Origin: Micromonospora craniellae
GTDB lineage: Bacteria > Actinomycetota > Actinomycetes > Mycobacteriales > Micromonosporaceae
Reading direction: 5' to 3'
Assembly: GCF_014764405.1 (NCBI RefSeq)
Contig: NZ_CP061725.1
Coordinates: forward strand, 5,456,001 to 5,520,000
Length of the DNA stretch: 64,000 nucleotides
Shown here: piece by piece, positions 44,330-52,828 of the stretch
Position numbering within the stretch: position 1 is the stretch's first letter
Layout: each line of letters opens with the position of its first letter
Notes under the pieces: generated by a model
Database searches by the model: none
Seen by the model: only the letters and a program-made list of their open reading frames with translations
What the model was told of the DNA's origin: nothing
Translations under genes and position numbers: made by a program

Positions 44330-45811
44330 TCAGACCGGCAGGCGGGGCCCCGCCTCACGCTGCTCGGCCAGCCAGGTCTCCACCTCGTCGGCCCGGCGCG
44401 GCAGGCCGGCCGACAGGTTCACCGCACCGGCCGCGGTGACCAGGACGTCGTCCTCGATCCGGATGCCCACACCGCGCAGTTCCGCCGGCACCAACTCGTC
44501 CTCCGGCTGGAAGTACAGCCCCGGTTCGACGGTGAGCACGTAGCCCTCACCCAGGGCGCCGTCCCGGTACTTCTCCTTACGGGCGCTGGAGCAGTCGTGT
44601 ACGTCGATGCCGAGCATGTGCCCGAACCCGTGCAGCGTCCACCGCCGGTACACGGTCGACGACTCGTCCATCGCCTCGTCCACGCTCACCGGCAGCAGCC
44701 CCAGGTCGGCCAGCCCCTCGGCGAGCACCCGCATGCAGGTCAGGTGGACGTCCTTGAACTTCACGCCCGGCTTGATGAACTCGATGCCGGCCTGCTGCGA
44801 GGCGTACACGATGTCGTAGACCTGACGCTGCAACGGGGTGAACCGGCCGTCGACCGGCAGCACCCGGGTCACGTCGGCGGTGTACAGGTGGTGCCCCTCC
44901 ACGCCCATGTCCATCAGCAGCAGCTCACCCGGACGGGTGACACCGTGGTTGTGCACCCAGTGCAGGATCGTGGCGTGCTCGCCGGCCCCGACGATCGAGC
45001 CGTACCCGACGTCGTTGCCGTCGTGCCGGGCGCGCAGCGCGAAGACGCCCTCCAGCAGCCGCTCCGAGACGCCCCGGTCGGCCGGCAGCACCCGGGCCAC
45101 GTCCTCGAAGCCGCGTACCGTCGCGTCGATCGCGTCCTGGAGCTGGGCGATCTCCCACTCGTCCTTGACCAGCTTCAATTCCGCGACGGCGATCGCGAGC
45201 TCGCGGTCGCGGGCCGGTTGGCCGTCGGCCCGGGGCCCGTCGTACGGGCGTACGGCGGAGTCGACCGAGGCGTCGAACCCGCGCAGCACCCGGGTACGCG
45301 CCGGAGCCGAGTCGCCCAGCACCGCCTCCAGTTCCGTCAGGCCAGCGGTGGGCAGTCCCAGCTCGGTCGACTTCTCCGCCAGGGTGTGCCGCCGGCCCAC
45401 CCACAGCTCACCGTGCCGGCTGCGGAAGAACTCGTCGGTCTCCCGTGAGGAACGGGGCCGCATGTAGAGGGTGGCGTCGTGCCCCGAGCCGTTCGGCCGC
45501 ATCACCAGGACACCGTCCGGGTCGTAGTCCCCGGTGAGGTACGCGAAGTCGCTGCCCGGACGGAACCGGTACTCGGTGTCGTTGGCGCGGACCTTCTCCC
45601 CGCCGGTGGGGATCACCAGTGTCTCGCCCGGGAAGGCCGCGGAGAGGGCCGCGCGGCGCTTGGCGTAGTTCGGCACCTCTGGTCGCGGACCGACCGGCAG
45701 GTCGGTGTCGCGCCACCCCTGCCGCATGAACGACAGGAACGCCGGTGGGAAGTCCGGGTCGTGTGACTCCGTGCCGTCGGCCGGCTTGCCGTCGGTGCGC
45801 TCCTCGGTCAT
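44330..45811 (-). CDS. pepP: Xaa-Pro aminopeptidase (aminopeptidase P, M24B)
   Basis: 493 residues from ATG 45811 (GGGAG 6 nt upstream). An N-terminal creatinase-like domain (PNYAKRRAALSAAFPGETLVIPTGG) precedes the pita-bread metallopeptidase domain with all five ligands: Asp in LLLMDMGVE, Asp in YTADVTRV, His in HGFGHMLGIDVHD, Glu in LTVEPGLY and Glu in GIRIEDDVL. It removes the first residue before proline. The very long antisense frame over asnB that continues this frame upstream is an artefact. It is divergent from asnB with a 111-bp shared promoter region. Confidence 0.95.
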   Translation of the reverse strand: MTEERTDGKPADGTESHDPDFPPAFLSFMRQGWRDTDLPVGPRPEVPNYAKRRAALSAAFPGETLVIPTGGEKVRANDTEYRFRPGSDFAYLTGDYDPDGVLVMRPNGSGHDATLYMRPRSSRETDEFFRSRHGELWVGRRHTLAEKSTELGLPTAGLTELEAVLGDSAPARTRVLRGFDASVDSAVRPYDGPRADGQPARDRELAIAVAELKLVKDEWEIAQLQDAIDATVRGFEDVARVLPADRGVSERLLEGVFALRARHDGNDVGYGSIVGAGEHATILHWVHNHGVTRPGELLLMDMGVEGHHLYTADVTRVLPVDGRFTPLQRQVYDIVYASQQAGIEFIKPGVKFKDVHLTCMRVLAEGLADLGLLPVSVDEAMDESSTVYRRWTLHGFGHMLGIDVHDCSSARKEKYRDGALGEGYVLTVEPGLYFQPEDELVPAELRGVGIRIEDDVLVTAAGAVNLSAGLPRRADEVETWLAEQREAGPRLPV

Positions 45812-45922
45812 TGCCCGCTCCCTTCGCCTCATCGGTGGTCCGACGGTACCCTGAAACCCGTTCCGGTCCAGAGGTCGGCAGTGCCGCGACGCCTGATCCG
45901 GACGCGTGGAAAGATGGCGGCC

Positions 45923-47884
45923 ATGTGCGGACTCCTGGCCTTTTTCAGTGCCCGCGGCGACGCCGCCGCCCACCGCGACAACATCGCCGCAGCGCTGGAA
46001 TGCCTGCACCACCGTGGCCCGGACGAGACCGGTGTCGAGGTGGTCGGGGACGCCTCCGGTCGGTACGCGGACGGGGTGTTCGCCCACAAGCGGCTCGCGA
46101 TCATCGACGTGGCGCTCAGCCACGAGCCGCTGCCCTACGCCGACGGCCGATACCTGCTCACCTTCAACGGCGAGATCTACAACTACATCGAGCTGCGCGA
46201 GGAGCTGATCCGCGACTACGGGGCCCGGTTCGCCACCAACGGTGACGGCGAGGTGATCGTCGCCGGCTACCACTACTGGGGCGAGCAGGTGCTCACCCGG
46301 CTGCGCGGCATGTTCGCCTTCGTCATCTGGGACCGGCAGGAGCGCCGGGCGTTCGGCGCCCGCGACTACTACGGCATCAAGCCGCTGCACTACCTGGAGA
46401 CCGTGGACGGGCTCTACCTCGCCTCGGAGAAGAAGGCCCTGCTGCCGTTCGCGCAGTCCGCGTACGCCGGGGACGCGGGGGTGGACACCGCGAACCTCAG
46501 CCACTACCTGACCCTCCAGTACGTTCCCGAGCCGGGCACCCTGCACAAGGGGATCAGCCGGATCGGCTCGGGCGAGTACCTCACCTGGACCCCGGGCAGC
46601 CGGATCGACGTGCGGCGGTGGTACCGGCCGGTGTTCCGGCCCGGGCCGATCGCCGACGAGCAGAAGCTGTACCACGAGATCCGCGAGACGCTGCGCGAGA
46701 GCGTACGCATGCACATGCGCTCGGACGTGCCGGTCGGGTCGTTCCTGTCCAGCGGGATCGACTCCACCGCGGTGGTGGCGCTGGCCCGCGAGTTCAACCC
46801 GAACATCCTCACCTTCACCGTCGGCTACGACGTGCCGGGGTACTCGGAGATCGACGTCGCCCAGGAGTCGGCCCGCCATCTCGACGTGACCACGATCCCG
46901 ACCAAGATCGGGCCGCAGGACATGATCGACGCGCTGCCGAAGATCGTCTGGCACCTGGACGACCCGGTGGCCGACCCGGCGCTGGTGCCGCTCTATTTCG
47001 TTGCCAAGAAGGCCGCCGAGCACGTCACCGTGGTGCTCTCCGGCGAGGGCGCGGACGAGTTCTTCGGCGGGTACACGATCTATCGGGAGCCGCTCTCGCT
47101 GAGCGGCGTGAACGGGCTGCCCGGCGGGGTGCAGAAGGGGCTGCGAGCGGTCTCCAAGGCCATCCCGCAGGGGGTCAAGGGCAAGAGCTTCCTGGAGCGC
47201 GGCACCACGCCGATCGAGGAGCGCTACTACGGCAACGCGCGGATGTTCACCGAGGAGGAGAAGCAGCACCTGCTGCGCCGGTACGACCCCTCGGTGCGCT
47301 ACACCGACGTCACCGCGCCGATCTACGCCGAGTGCACCGAACTGGACGACGTCACCAAGATGCAGTACGTCGACCTCTACACCTGGCTGCGCGGGGACAT
47401 CCTGGTCAAGGCCGACCGGATCTCCATGGCGCACTCGCTGGAGGTGCGGGTGCCCTTCCTCGACCGGGACGTGTTCGAGGTGGCGGCGAAGATCCCGGTC
47501 GACCTCAAGCTGCCGCCCCGCTCGGACGCCACCAAGTACGCCATGCGCCAGGCGTTGCAGGGCGTGGTGCCGCCGGCCATCGTCAACCGCAAGAAGCTGG
47601 GCTTCCCGACCCCGACCCGGGTCTGGCTGCGCGGCGAGATGTACGAGTGGGCCCGGCACGTGCTGAGCACCTCCGGTGCCGGCGACCTGCTCGACCTTTC
47701 GTACGCGCTGCGCCTGCTGGAGGAGCACAAGCGGGAGGAGGCCGACCACTCCCGCAAGGTGTGGACGGTCCTGATCTTCTGCGTCTGGCACGCGATCTTC
47801 GTGGCGAAGACGCTCGACCCGGGCATCCAGCGCAACCAGTCGGCGCTGCTCACCAAGCCCGTCGTCGGCTCCATGGTGCGCTGA
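45923..47884 (+). CDS. asnB: Asparagine synthetase (glutamine-hydrolysing)
   Basis: 653 residues. ATG 45923 is fixed by biology: the next codon is Cys, which must become the N-terminal nucleophile of the glutaminase (MCGLLAFF). Glutaminase motifs CLHHRGPDETG, FNGEIYNY and NGDGEVI follow; the synthetase domain has the PP-loop VGSFLSSGIDST and VLSGEGADEFFGGY. The frame extends upstream to 45881 but those starts would block the Cys. It makes asparagine from aspartate, ATP and glutamine. In this family some members instead amidate peptidoglycan or natural products; the standard domain set favours AsnB. A strong terminator follows. Confidence 0.95.
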   Translation: MCGLLAFFSARGDAAAHRDNIAAALECLHHRGPDETGVEVVGDASGRYADGVFAHKRLAIIDVALSHEPLPYADGRYLLTFNGEIYNYIELREELIRDYGARFATNGDGEVIVAGYHYWGEQVLTRLRGMFAFVIWDRQERRAFGARDYYGIKPLHYLETVDGLYLASEKKALLPFAQSAYAGDAGVDTANLSHYLTLQYVPEPGTLHKGISRIGSGEYLTWTPGSRIDVRRWYRPVFRPGPIADEQKLYHEIRETLRESVRMHMRSDVPVGSFLSSGIDSTAVVALAREFNPNILTFTVGYDVPGYSEIDVAQESARHLDVTTIPTKIGPQDMIDALPKIVWHLDDPVADPALVPLYFVAKKAAEHVTVVLSGEGADEFFGGYTIYREPLSLSGVNGLPGGVQKGLRAVSKAIPQGVKGKSFLERGTTPIEERYYGNARMFTEEEKQHLLRRYDPSVRYTDVTAPIYAECTELDDVTKMQYVDLYTWLRGDILVKADRISMAHSLEVRVPFLDRDVFEVAAKIPVDLKLPPRSDATKYAMRQALQGVVPPAIVNRKKLGFPTPTRVWLRGEMYEWARHVLSTSGAGDLLDLSYALRLLEEHKREEADHSRKVWTVLIFCVWHAIFVAKTLDPGIQRNQSALLTKPVVGSMVR

Positions 47885-47897
47885 CCGCGACGAACGA

Positions 47898-47925
47898 GCC
47901 CCCCTGCGGAACTCCGCAGGGGGGC
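47898..47925. terminator. Terminator between asnB and the LPMO gene
   Basis: Perfect 12-bp stem (GCCCCCCTGCGG with its complement) and a 4-nt loop, followed by CGTTT on the plus strand. The two genes converge here. Confidence 0.85.
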
Positions 47926-47945
47926 CGTTTCGCGCTCGACCGCGA

Positions 47946-49055
47946 TCAGCGGGCGGCGCAGGTGACCGTCGGTAGCGAGGTGCTGCTGCCACTGGCCAGG
48001 AAGCCGAACGTCGTGCTGCCGTTGGCGCCGACACTTCCGTTGTACGACACGTTCGTGGCGGTCACCGTCGACCCGGACGAGGTCTGGGTCGCGCTCCAGA
48101 TCTGACTGATCTGTTGACCGCTCGGCCAGGTCCAACTCGCGGTCCAGCCGTTGAGCGCCGAGGTGCCGTTGTTCTTGATCTCGACTTCGCCCTGGAAACC
48201 GCCGGACCAGGAGCTGGCTACCCGGAGGGTGGCCGCGCAGCCACCGGGGCCGGGCGGCGGGGTGGTCGGCGGAGCCGTGGTGGGCGGAGGCGTGGTCGGC
48301 GGCGGGGTGGTGGGCGGAGGCGTGGTGGGCGGCGGGTTGGTGCCGCCACCGATGCCGGTCACCTCACCGTTGCCGCCGTCGAAGGCCACGTCGGAGCAGC
48401 CGAAGAAGTTCTCCTGGCTGTCCGAGCGGACCCACCGGGAGTAGATGATGTGCCGGCCGGTCTTGTTCGCCGGCAGGTTCCCGGTGAAGTAGTAGTGGCC
48501 GTCGTTGGTGCCGACCGCGCCGCGCTGCGGCGGGTTGGTCACCGTCAGGAACGGCTGCTCCTCCAGGTCGCTCCAGGCCAGCGCGCGGGTCGGGCTCCAG
48601 CTGTTCTTGGTCACGTAGAAGTAGAACGTGCCCGGGTGGTGCGCCCAGTTGCTGTACCGGAACTCGATGGACCGGCCGGCGGTCAGGTGGGTCACCGGCC
48701 AGTCGGTGCGGGCCAGGTCGTAGCCGCGGAACCCGGTGGCGCCGCCGCTGCACAGCTGGCCGTCGGGGATGAAGCCGGTGGTCCGCCCGTTGGCGTCCGA
48801 GCGCAGCACGCTGAACCAGTTGTACAGCGAGTTGGCACCGGACTGGGCGACGGCGGCGGCACAGGCCGGGTTCTGCGGCCGGATCTCACCGGTGGGGGAG
48901 AGGCCGTCGCGCCAGCACAGGTAGGTGCGGGCGCCCGGCGTCATCGCCGCGCCGTGCGCGGCGGCCGGGTCGGGGCTGGCCGTCACGGCGACGACCGCGC
49001 TCGCGGCGAGAGTGACGGCCGCGAAGAACATCGCGGCCAGACGAGGTCGGTGCAC
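47946..49055 (-). CDS. Secreted AA10 lytic polysaccharide monooxygenase with CBM2
   Basis: 369 residues from GTG 49055, AGGAG 6 nt upstream. A Sec signal peptide ends at AAA-HG, leaving His as residue 1 of the mature protein, as the copper histidine brace requires; the second His is in NWAHHPGTFYF. The AA10 domain (chitin or cellulose active) runs to GCSDVAFDGGNGEVTG. A (PPPTT)n linker and a C-terminal CBM2 (CAATLRVASSWSGGFQGEVEIKNNGTSALNGWTASWTWPSGQ) follow. It cleaves crystalline polysaccharide oxidatively outside the cell. The repeat-rich linker DNA is at about 48248-48345. Confidence 0.95.
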   Translation of the reverse strand: MHRPRLAAMFFAAVTLAASAVVAVTASPDPAAAHGAAMTPGARTYLCWRDGLSPTGEIRPQNPACAAAVAQSGANSLYNWFSVLRSDANGRTTGFIPDGQLCSGGATGFRGYDLARTDWPVTHLTAGRSIEFRYSNWAHHPGTFYFYVTKNSWSPTRALAWSDLEEQPFLTVTNPPQRGAVGTNDGHYYFTGNLPANKTGRHIIYSRWVRSDSQENFFGCSDVAFDGGNGEVTGIGGGTNPPPTTPPPTTPPPTTPPPTTAPPTTPPPGPGGCAATLRVASSWSGGFQGEVEIKNNGTSALNGWTASWTWPSGQQISQIWSATQTSSGSTVTATNVSYNGSVGANGSTTFGFLASGSSTSLPTVTCAAR

Positions 49056-49446
49056 AGGTTCTCCTGACTCGCGGGGCACACCGTGCGGGGTGGCCCCGCC
49101 GAAACGTGCGGGATGGCGAACGTCCGCTCCCGCAGCTAGGGCGAATGCGACGATGCGGCGACGTGTGTACGGGGTCGATGCCCTCCCGGCACGATGCCGC
49201 CAGTGATCTGTCCGCGTGTGTGAATGCCCTCGCGTGTCTGAACCCGGCGCCGATGACGCGCAGCCCCCGCGCCATCCGGCAGCATCATCCCAGCATGTCG
49301 CAGCCGTCGACGCAATAGCTGTTCCTCGATGTGCACGACGTCGACTCGCGCGGGTCCGCGCACGCCAATACCGTGGCGTGCACGCCCGGCGGCGGATCGC
49401 TGTGCCAGCCTGGGCGGCAGCGGACGGCCGAACGGGAGGGACCGGA
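49056..49446. other. Divergent intergenic region LPMO / PfkB
   Basis: About 390 bp. GCACGCCA-ATACCG-TGGCGTGC (49360-49381) is an 8-bp inverted repeat containing an AATACC -10-like core, about 65 bp before the PfkB start; it may be an operator. No gene or clear promoter for the LPMO was found. Confidence 0.45.
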
Positions 49447-50382
49447 ATGGGATACGCGGTGGTGCTCGGCGAGGCGCTCGTCGACCTGCTCGACACCGAG
49501 AGCGACGGCGGGCCCGTGTTCCGGCAGGCCGTCGGCGGCGGCCCACTGAACGTCGCCGTCGGCATCGCCCGGCTCGGCGGCGCGGTGCAGTTCGTCGGCT
49601 CGCTCGGCGACGACGTGCTCGCCGGACGGATCCGCGACCTGCTGGCCGCCGAGCGGGTCGGCACGGCCGGGACGGTCACCGCGCCGGTGCCGACCACGTT
49701 GGCCGTCACCACCTTCGCAGGCCCCGAACCGGACTTCCGCTTCTACGGCGACCCGCCCTCCTACTCGCTGCTCACCGCCGACGACGTCGACGCGACGCTG
49801 GTCGAGGGCGCCGACGTGCTCTGCTGCGGGTCGATCGTGCTGCTGGCGCCGACCACCCTGGCCGCCGCCCGCCGCGCCTGGTCGCTGGCGCCGGGGCTGC
49901 GGGTGTTCGACCCCAACGTCCGGCCCCGGCTGCTGGACGGTCCGCAGGCACTGGCCGAGCTGCGCGGGGTGGTCGCCGAGTTCGCCGCCGGCGCGCACCT
50001 GGTCAAGCTGAGCACCGCCGACGCGGAGTTGCTCTACCCGGGCGAGCCGGTGGAGTCGGTGGCGGCGTACCTGCGCGAGGTGGGCGCGGGCACCGTCGTG
50101 GTCACCCTGGGACCCGAGGGCGCCGTGGTCGCCGCCGCCGGTGCCGATCCGGTACGCGTACCGGCGCGGAGGGTGGCCGCGGTCGACGCCACCGGCGCGG
50201 GCGACTCGGTGATGGCCGCGCTCGTCGCCGACCTGCTCGTCGACGGCGAGCCGGCCGAGCCGGGCGGCTGGACCGAGCGGGTGGCCTTCGCACTGCGGGT
50301 CGCCGGGCTCGTCTGCGAACGGCCGGGCGGTGCCGTGGCGATGCCGACCCGGGCGCAGGTGCGCGAGCGCTTCACCGGCTGA
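49447..50382 (+). CDS. PfkB-family carbohydrate kinase
   Basis: 311 residues from ATG 49447 (GGGAGGGA 6 nt upstream). VVLGEALVDLLDTESDGG, QAVGGGPLNVAVGIARLGG (substrate-binding GG.pxN) and VDATGAGDSVMAAL (catalytic D, anion hole) define a fructokinase-like PfkB enzyme. VRLFDPNVRPRLL, here VFDPNVRPRLL, is the conserved hinge. It would phosphorylate a free sugar in the cytoplasm. It is not linked to a transporter here, unlike the PfkB gene at 1675, so the substrate is less clear. Nearest neighbours are an LPMO and an MBL hydrolase. Confidence 0.87.
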   Translation: MGYAVVLGEALVDLLDTESDGGPVFRQAVGGGPLNVAVGIARLGGAVQFVGSLGDDVLAGRIRDLLAAERVGTAGTVTAPVPTTLAVTTFAGPEPDFRFYGDPPSYSLLTADDVDATLVEGADVLCCGSIVLLAPTTLAAARRAWSLAPGLRVFDPNVRPRLLDGPQALAELRGVVAEFAAGAHLVKLSTADAELLYPGEPVESVAAYLREVGAGTVVVTLGPEGAVVAAAGADPVRVPARRVAAVDATGAGDSVMAALVADLLVDGEPAEPGGWTERVAFALRVAGLVCERPGGAVAMPTRAQVRERFTG

Positions 50383-50404
50383 GCGCGCCGTCCGGGACAG
50401 CGGC

Positions 50405-51235
50405 TCAGGCGGTGCCGTCCAGCTCGGCGTAGCCGCGGCGGGCCGCGATCAGCGCTGGGCGGGCCGGGAAGGGCGCCTCGGCGGCGACCCGCTCCGGCGG
50501 TGCGCAGCCGGTGTGCCCGGCACGGATCAGCCAGGCCAGCTCGACCAGGTCGGCGTGCTGCGCCCGGACGAACCCGACGTCCACCGGCTCGCCGTGCCCC
50601 GGCACCACCACCGTCGCCGGGGTGGTCGACCGCAGCAGCTCGGCCACCGCGTCGGGCCACTGCAACGGGAAGGAGTCCTCGAACGCCGGTGGACCGGACT
50701 GCTCCACCAGGTCCCCGGTGACCAGCACGTCGGCGTCGGGCACCTGCACCACCAGGTCGGCGTCGGTGTGGCCACGCCCGGGATGCCGCAGCACCACCCG
50801 CCGCCCGCCGACGTCGAGGACGGCCTCGGTACGGACGGTGTGGGTGGGCGCGAGCAGCGTGGTGTCGGCCAGTTCGGCGGCCAGCTCCGGATGCTCGTCA
50901 CGCAGTTCCTCGTACGCCTGCCGGCGCAGCCCGTCCGGGTCGTCGCGCATCGCCTCGGCGGCCAGGTCGTGCGCCCAGACCGGGCGGGGCGGTTCGGCGG
51001 CGAACGTGGCGTTGCCGAACCAGTGGTCGTAGTGGTGGTGGGTGTTGACGAGCGTCAGCGGTGCACCGGTGACCGCCCGTACGGCGGCGGCCAGCTCGGC
51101 GGCCTGCCCGGCGCTGGAGAGCGTGTCGACCAGCAGTGCCTCGCCGTCACCGCAGACCAGTGTGACGTTGACCGCGAGCAGTGGCTCGCGCAGCACGTGC
51201 ACCCTGTCGGCGATCTCGACGAAGCGGCCGGTCAT
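50405..51235 (-). CDS. Metallo-beta-lactamase-fold hydrolase
   Basis: 276 residues. The metal motif THHHYDH (about 64-70), RHPGRGHTDADLV (His ligand), VTGDLVEQ (Asp) and VVPGHGEP (His) form the usual dinuclear site. Similar to QuiP/glyoxalase II-like MBL enzymes acting on thioesters or lactones. Its ATG overlaps the stop of the FlK-like thioesterase gene by 4 bp (ATGA), so both act in one pathway or are at least co-expressed. Substrate unknown. Confidence 0.88.
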   Translation of the reverse strand: MTGRFVEIADRVHVLREPLLAVNVTLVCGDGEALLVDTLSSAGQAAELAAAVRAVTGAPLTLVNTHHHYDHWFGNATFAAEPPRPVWAHDLAAEAMRDDPDGLRRQAYEELRDEHPELAAELADTTLLAPTHTVRTEAVLDVGGRRVVLRHPGRGHTDADLVVQVPDADVLVTGDLVEQSGPPAFEDSFPLQWPDAVAELLRSTTPATVVVPGHGEPVDVGFVRAQHADLVELAWLIRAGHTGCAPPERVAAEAPFPARPALIAARRGYAELDGTA

Positions 51236-51636
51236 GACGGCCGGCCGGCGCGTTCGACGAACCGCCGCCGATCGACCACGACGCGTTCCACCCGGCCCTC
51301 GGCCACCCGCTGCCCGCCCTCGGTCACCTCGACGTCGAAGACCAGCCGCCGCCCCTCGACCGTGGTCAGCCTGGCCTGCGCGACCACCGTCCGGTCCACC
51401 GGGGTCGCGGCCAGGTGCGTCAACTCGACCCGGGTGCCCACGCTTGTCGAGCCGGCGGGCAGGTACGGCGCGCTCGCCGCCACCGTCGCCGCCTCGGCCA
51501 GCGCCAGTACCCGGGGAGTGCCGAGTACCGGCACGTCACCGGAGCCGACCGCCTCGGCAGTGTCGGCGTCGGTGACGGTCAACTCGACCCGGGCGGACAG
51601 ACCCGGCGTCAGGGCGAGATCCGACTGCACCTGCAT
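51232..51636 (-). CDS. Hotdog-fold thioesterase (FlK-like)
   Basis: 134 residues from ATG 51636. VPVLGTPRVLALAEAATVAA carries the T…E pair and GTRVELTHLAATPV the His of fluoroacetyl-CoA-thioesterase-like proteins. These hydrolyse short acyl-CoAs; general members protect CoA pools. The start looks leaderless: TAGGCT lies 7 nt before ATG on the minus strand. GTG 51642 is an alternative. Coupled by ATGA overlap to the MBL hydrolase. Confidence 0.8.
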   Translation of the reverse strand: MQVQSDLALTPGLSARVELTVTDADTAEAVGSGDVPVLGTPRVLALAEAATVAASAPYLPAGSTSVGTRVELTHLAATPVDRTVVAQARLTTVEGRRLVFDVEVTEGGQRVAEGRVERVVVDRRRFVERAGRPS

Positions 51637-51789
51637 GGCCACAGCCTAGGGGCTCGGCGCGTCCCCGGCGACGCGTGCCGCTGGATGGCCCCGCCTTCGC
51701 CGGGCCGGGACACCGGCCCGGCCCGGCGACGCGGCGCGCAGGTGGTCCTGCGTGGGACGCCCCCGGGTACGCCGTTAACCTTGTCCGCG

Positions 51790-52818
51790 ATGTCTGCTGT
51801 GACCGACCCCCAGCCCTCGGCCCCGACCGAGCCGACCGCCGCGCCCGACGAGGGTCGCCGCCGCGTGATCGCGATGTCGGTGTGGAGCGTCGCCTTCGTG
51901 GCGGGCTGGCTCGTCATCGGCCTGCCCACCGACCCGCTGTACGCGTTCTTCTGGATCTGGGCGGGCACCATCGCCTGGAACTCCGCCCGCCCGTGGCGCA
52001 GTCACCTGCGCTTCGCCCGGGACTGGGCGCCGGTGGTGCTGCTGCTGGTGGCCTACAACCTCTCCCGCGGCTTCGCGTACCACGACGGGACGATCCCGCA
52101 CGCGTACGAGCTGATCCTGGCGGACCGGTGGATGTTCGGCTGGGCCATGGACGGCCAGGTGCCCACCGTCTGGTTGCAGCAGCGCCTGTACCACCCCGAG
52201 GTGCGGTGGTGGGACGTCCTGGTCAGCTGGGTGTACTTCTCGCACTTCGTCGCGGCGCTGGCCGCCGCCACCGTGCTCTGGATGCGCGAGCGCAGCCGGT
52301 GGGCGGCCTTCATGCGGCGCTGGTTCTTCCTCTGCGCCACCGGCCTGGTCACCTATTTCCTGTACCCGGCCGCGCCGCCGTGGTGGGCGGCGCAGAACGG
52401 CCTGATCGAAGAGGTCGCCCGGATCTCCACCCGGGGCTGGCGGGCGTTCGGCATGCACGGCGCCGGCAACCTGCTCAACGCCGGCCAACTCGCCTCGAAC
52501 CCGGTGGCCGCGATGCCGTCGCTGCACACGGCCTTCGCGCTGTTCGTGGTGCTGTTCTTCATGAACAGCGTCCGACGCCGGTGGTGGCCGCTGCTGCTGG
52601 CGTACCCGTTGGCGATGACCTTCACCCTGGTCTACAGCGGCGAGCACTACGTGATCGACGTGCTGGTCGGCTGGGCCTACGTCGGGATGACCTTCCTGGC
52701 GGTCGGCGCGGCCGAGCGGTGGTGGGCCAACCGCAAGGCCCGCCGGGCCACCACCGACCCGCCGCCCGACGACAGGGACGCACCGGCCGAGCCACCGGTG
52801 GTCCCGGCCACCCGCTGA
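51790..52818 (+). CDS. PAP2-family membrane phosphatase/transferase
   Basis: 342 residues with about six membrane helices. AMPSLHTAFALFVVLFF and YSGEHYVIDVLVGW are the second and third phosphatase motifs of PAP2 (lipid phosphate phosphatase) enzymes; the first K-x6-RP motif is not clear, as in inositol-phosphoceramide-synthase-like members. An 11-residue conserved stretch (YPAAPPWWAAQ) fits AUR1-like actinobacterial proteins. It may transfer or remove a lipid head group in the membrane. ATG 51790; TTAACC upstream could be a -10 box. The C-terminal tail is Pro/Asp-rich and disordered. Confidence 0.82.
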   Translation: MSAVTDPQPSAPTEPTAAPDEGRRRVIAMSVWSVAFVAGWLVIGLPTDPLYAFFWIWAGTIAWNSARPWRSHLRFARDWAPVVLLLVAYNLSRGFAYHDGTIPHAYELILADRWMFGWAMDGQVPTVWLQQRLYHPEVRWWDVLVSWVYFSHFVAALAAATVLWMRERSRWAAFMRRWFFLCATGLVTYFLYPAAPPWWAAQNGLIEEVARISTRGWRAFGMHGAGNLLNAGQLASNPVAAMPSLHTAFALFVVLFFMNSVRRRWWPLLLAYPLAMTFTLVYSGEHYVIDVLVGWAYVGMTFLAVGAAERWWANRKARRATTDPPPDDRDAPAEPPVVPATR

Positions 52819-52828
52819 CCGGCTGCCG

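Noticed and set aside
44330..48034. 1,234-codon minus-strand frame over pepP and asnB
   Set aside because: Only its first third (pepP) has family motifs; the rest is antisense to asnB, which has full catalytic motifs. It is a high-GC frame artefact.
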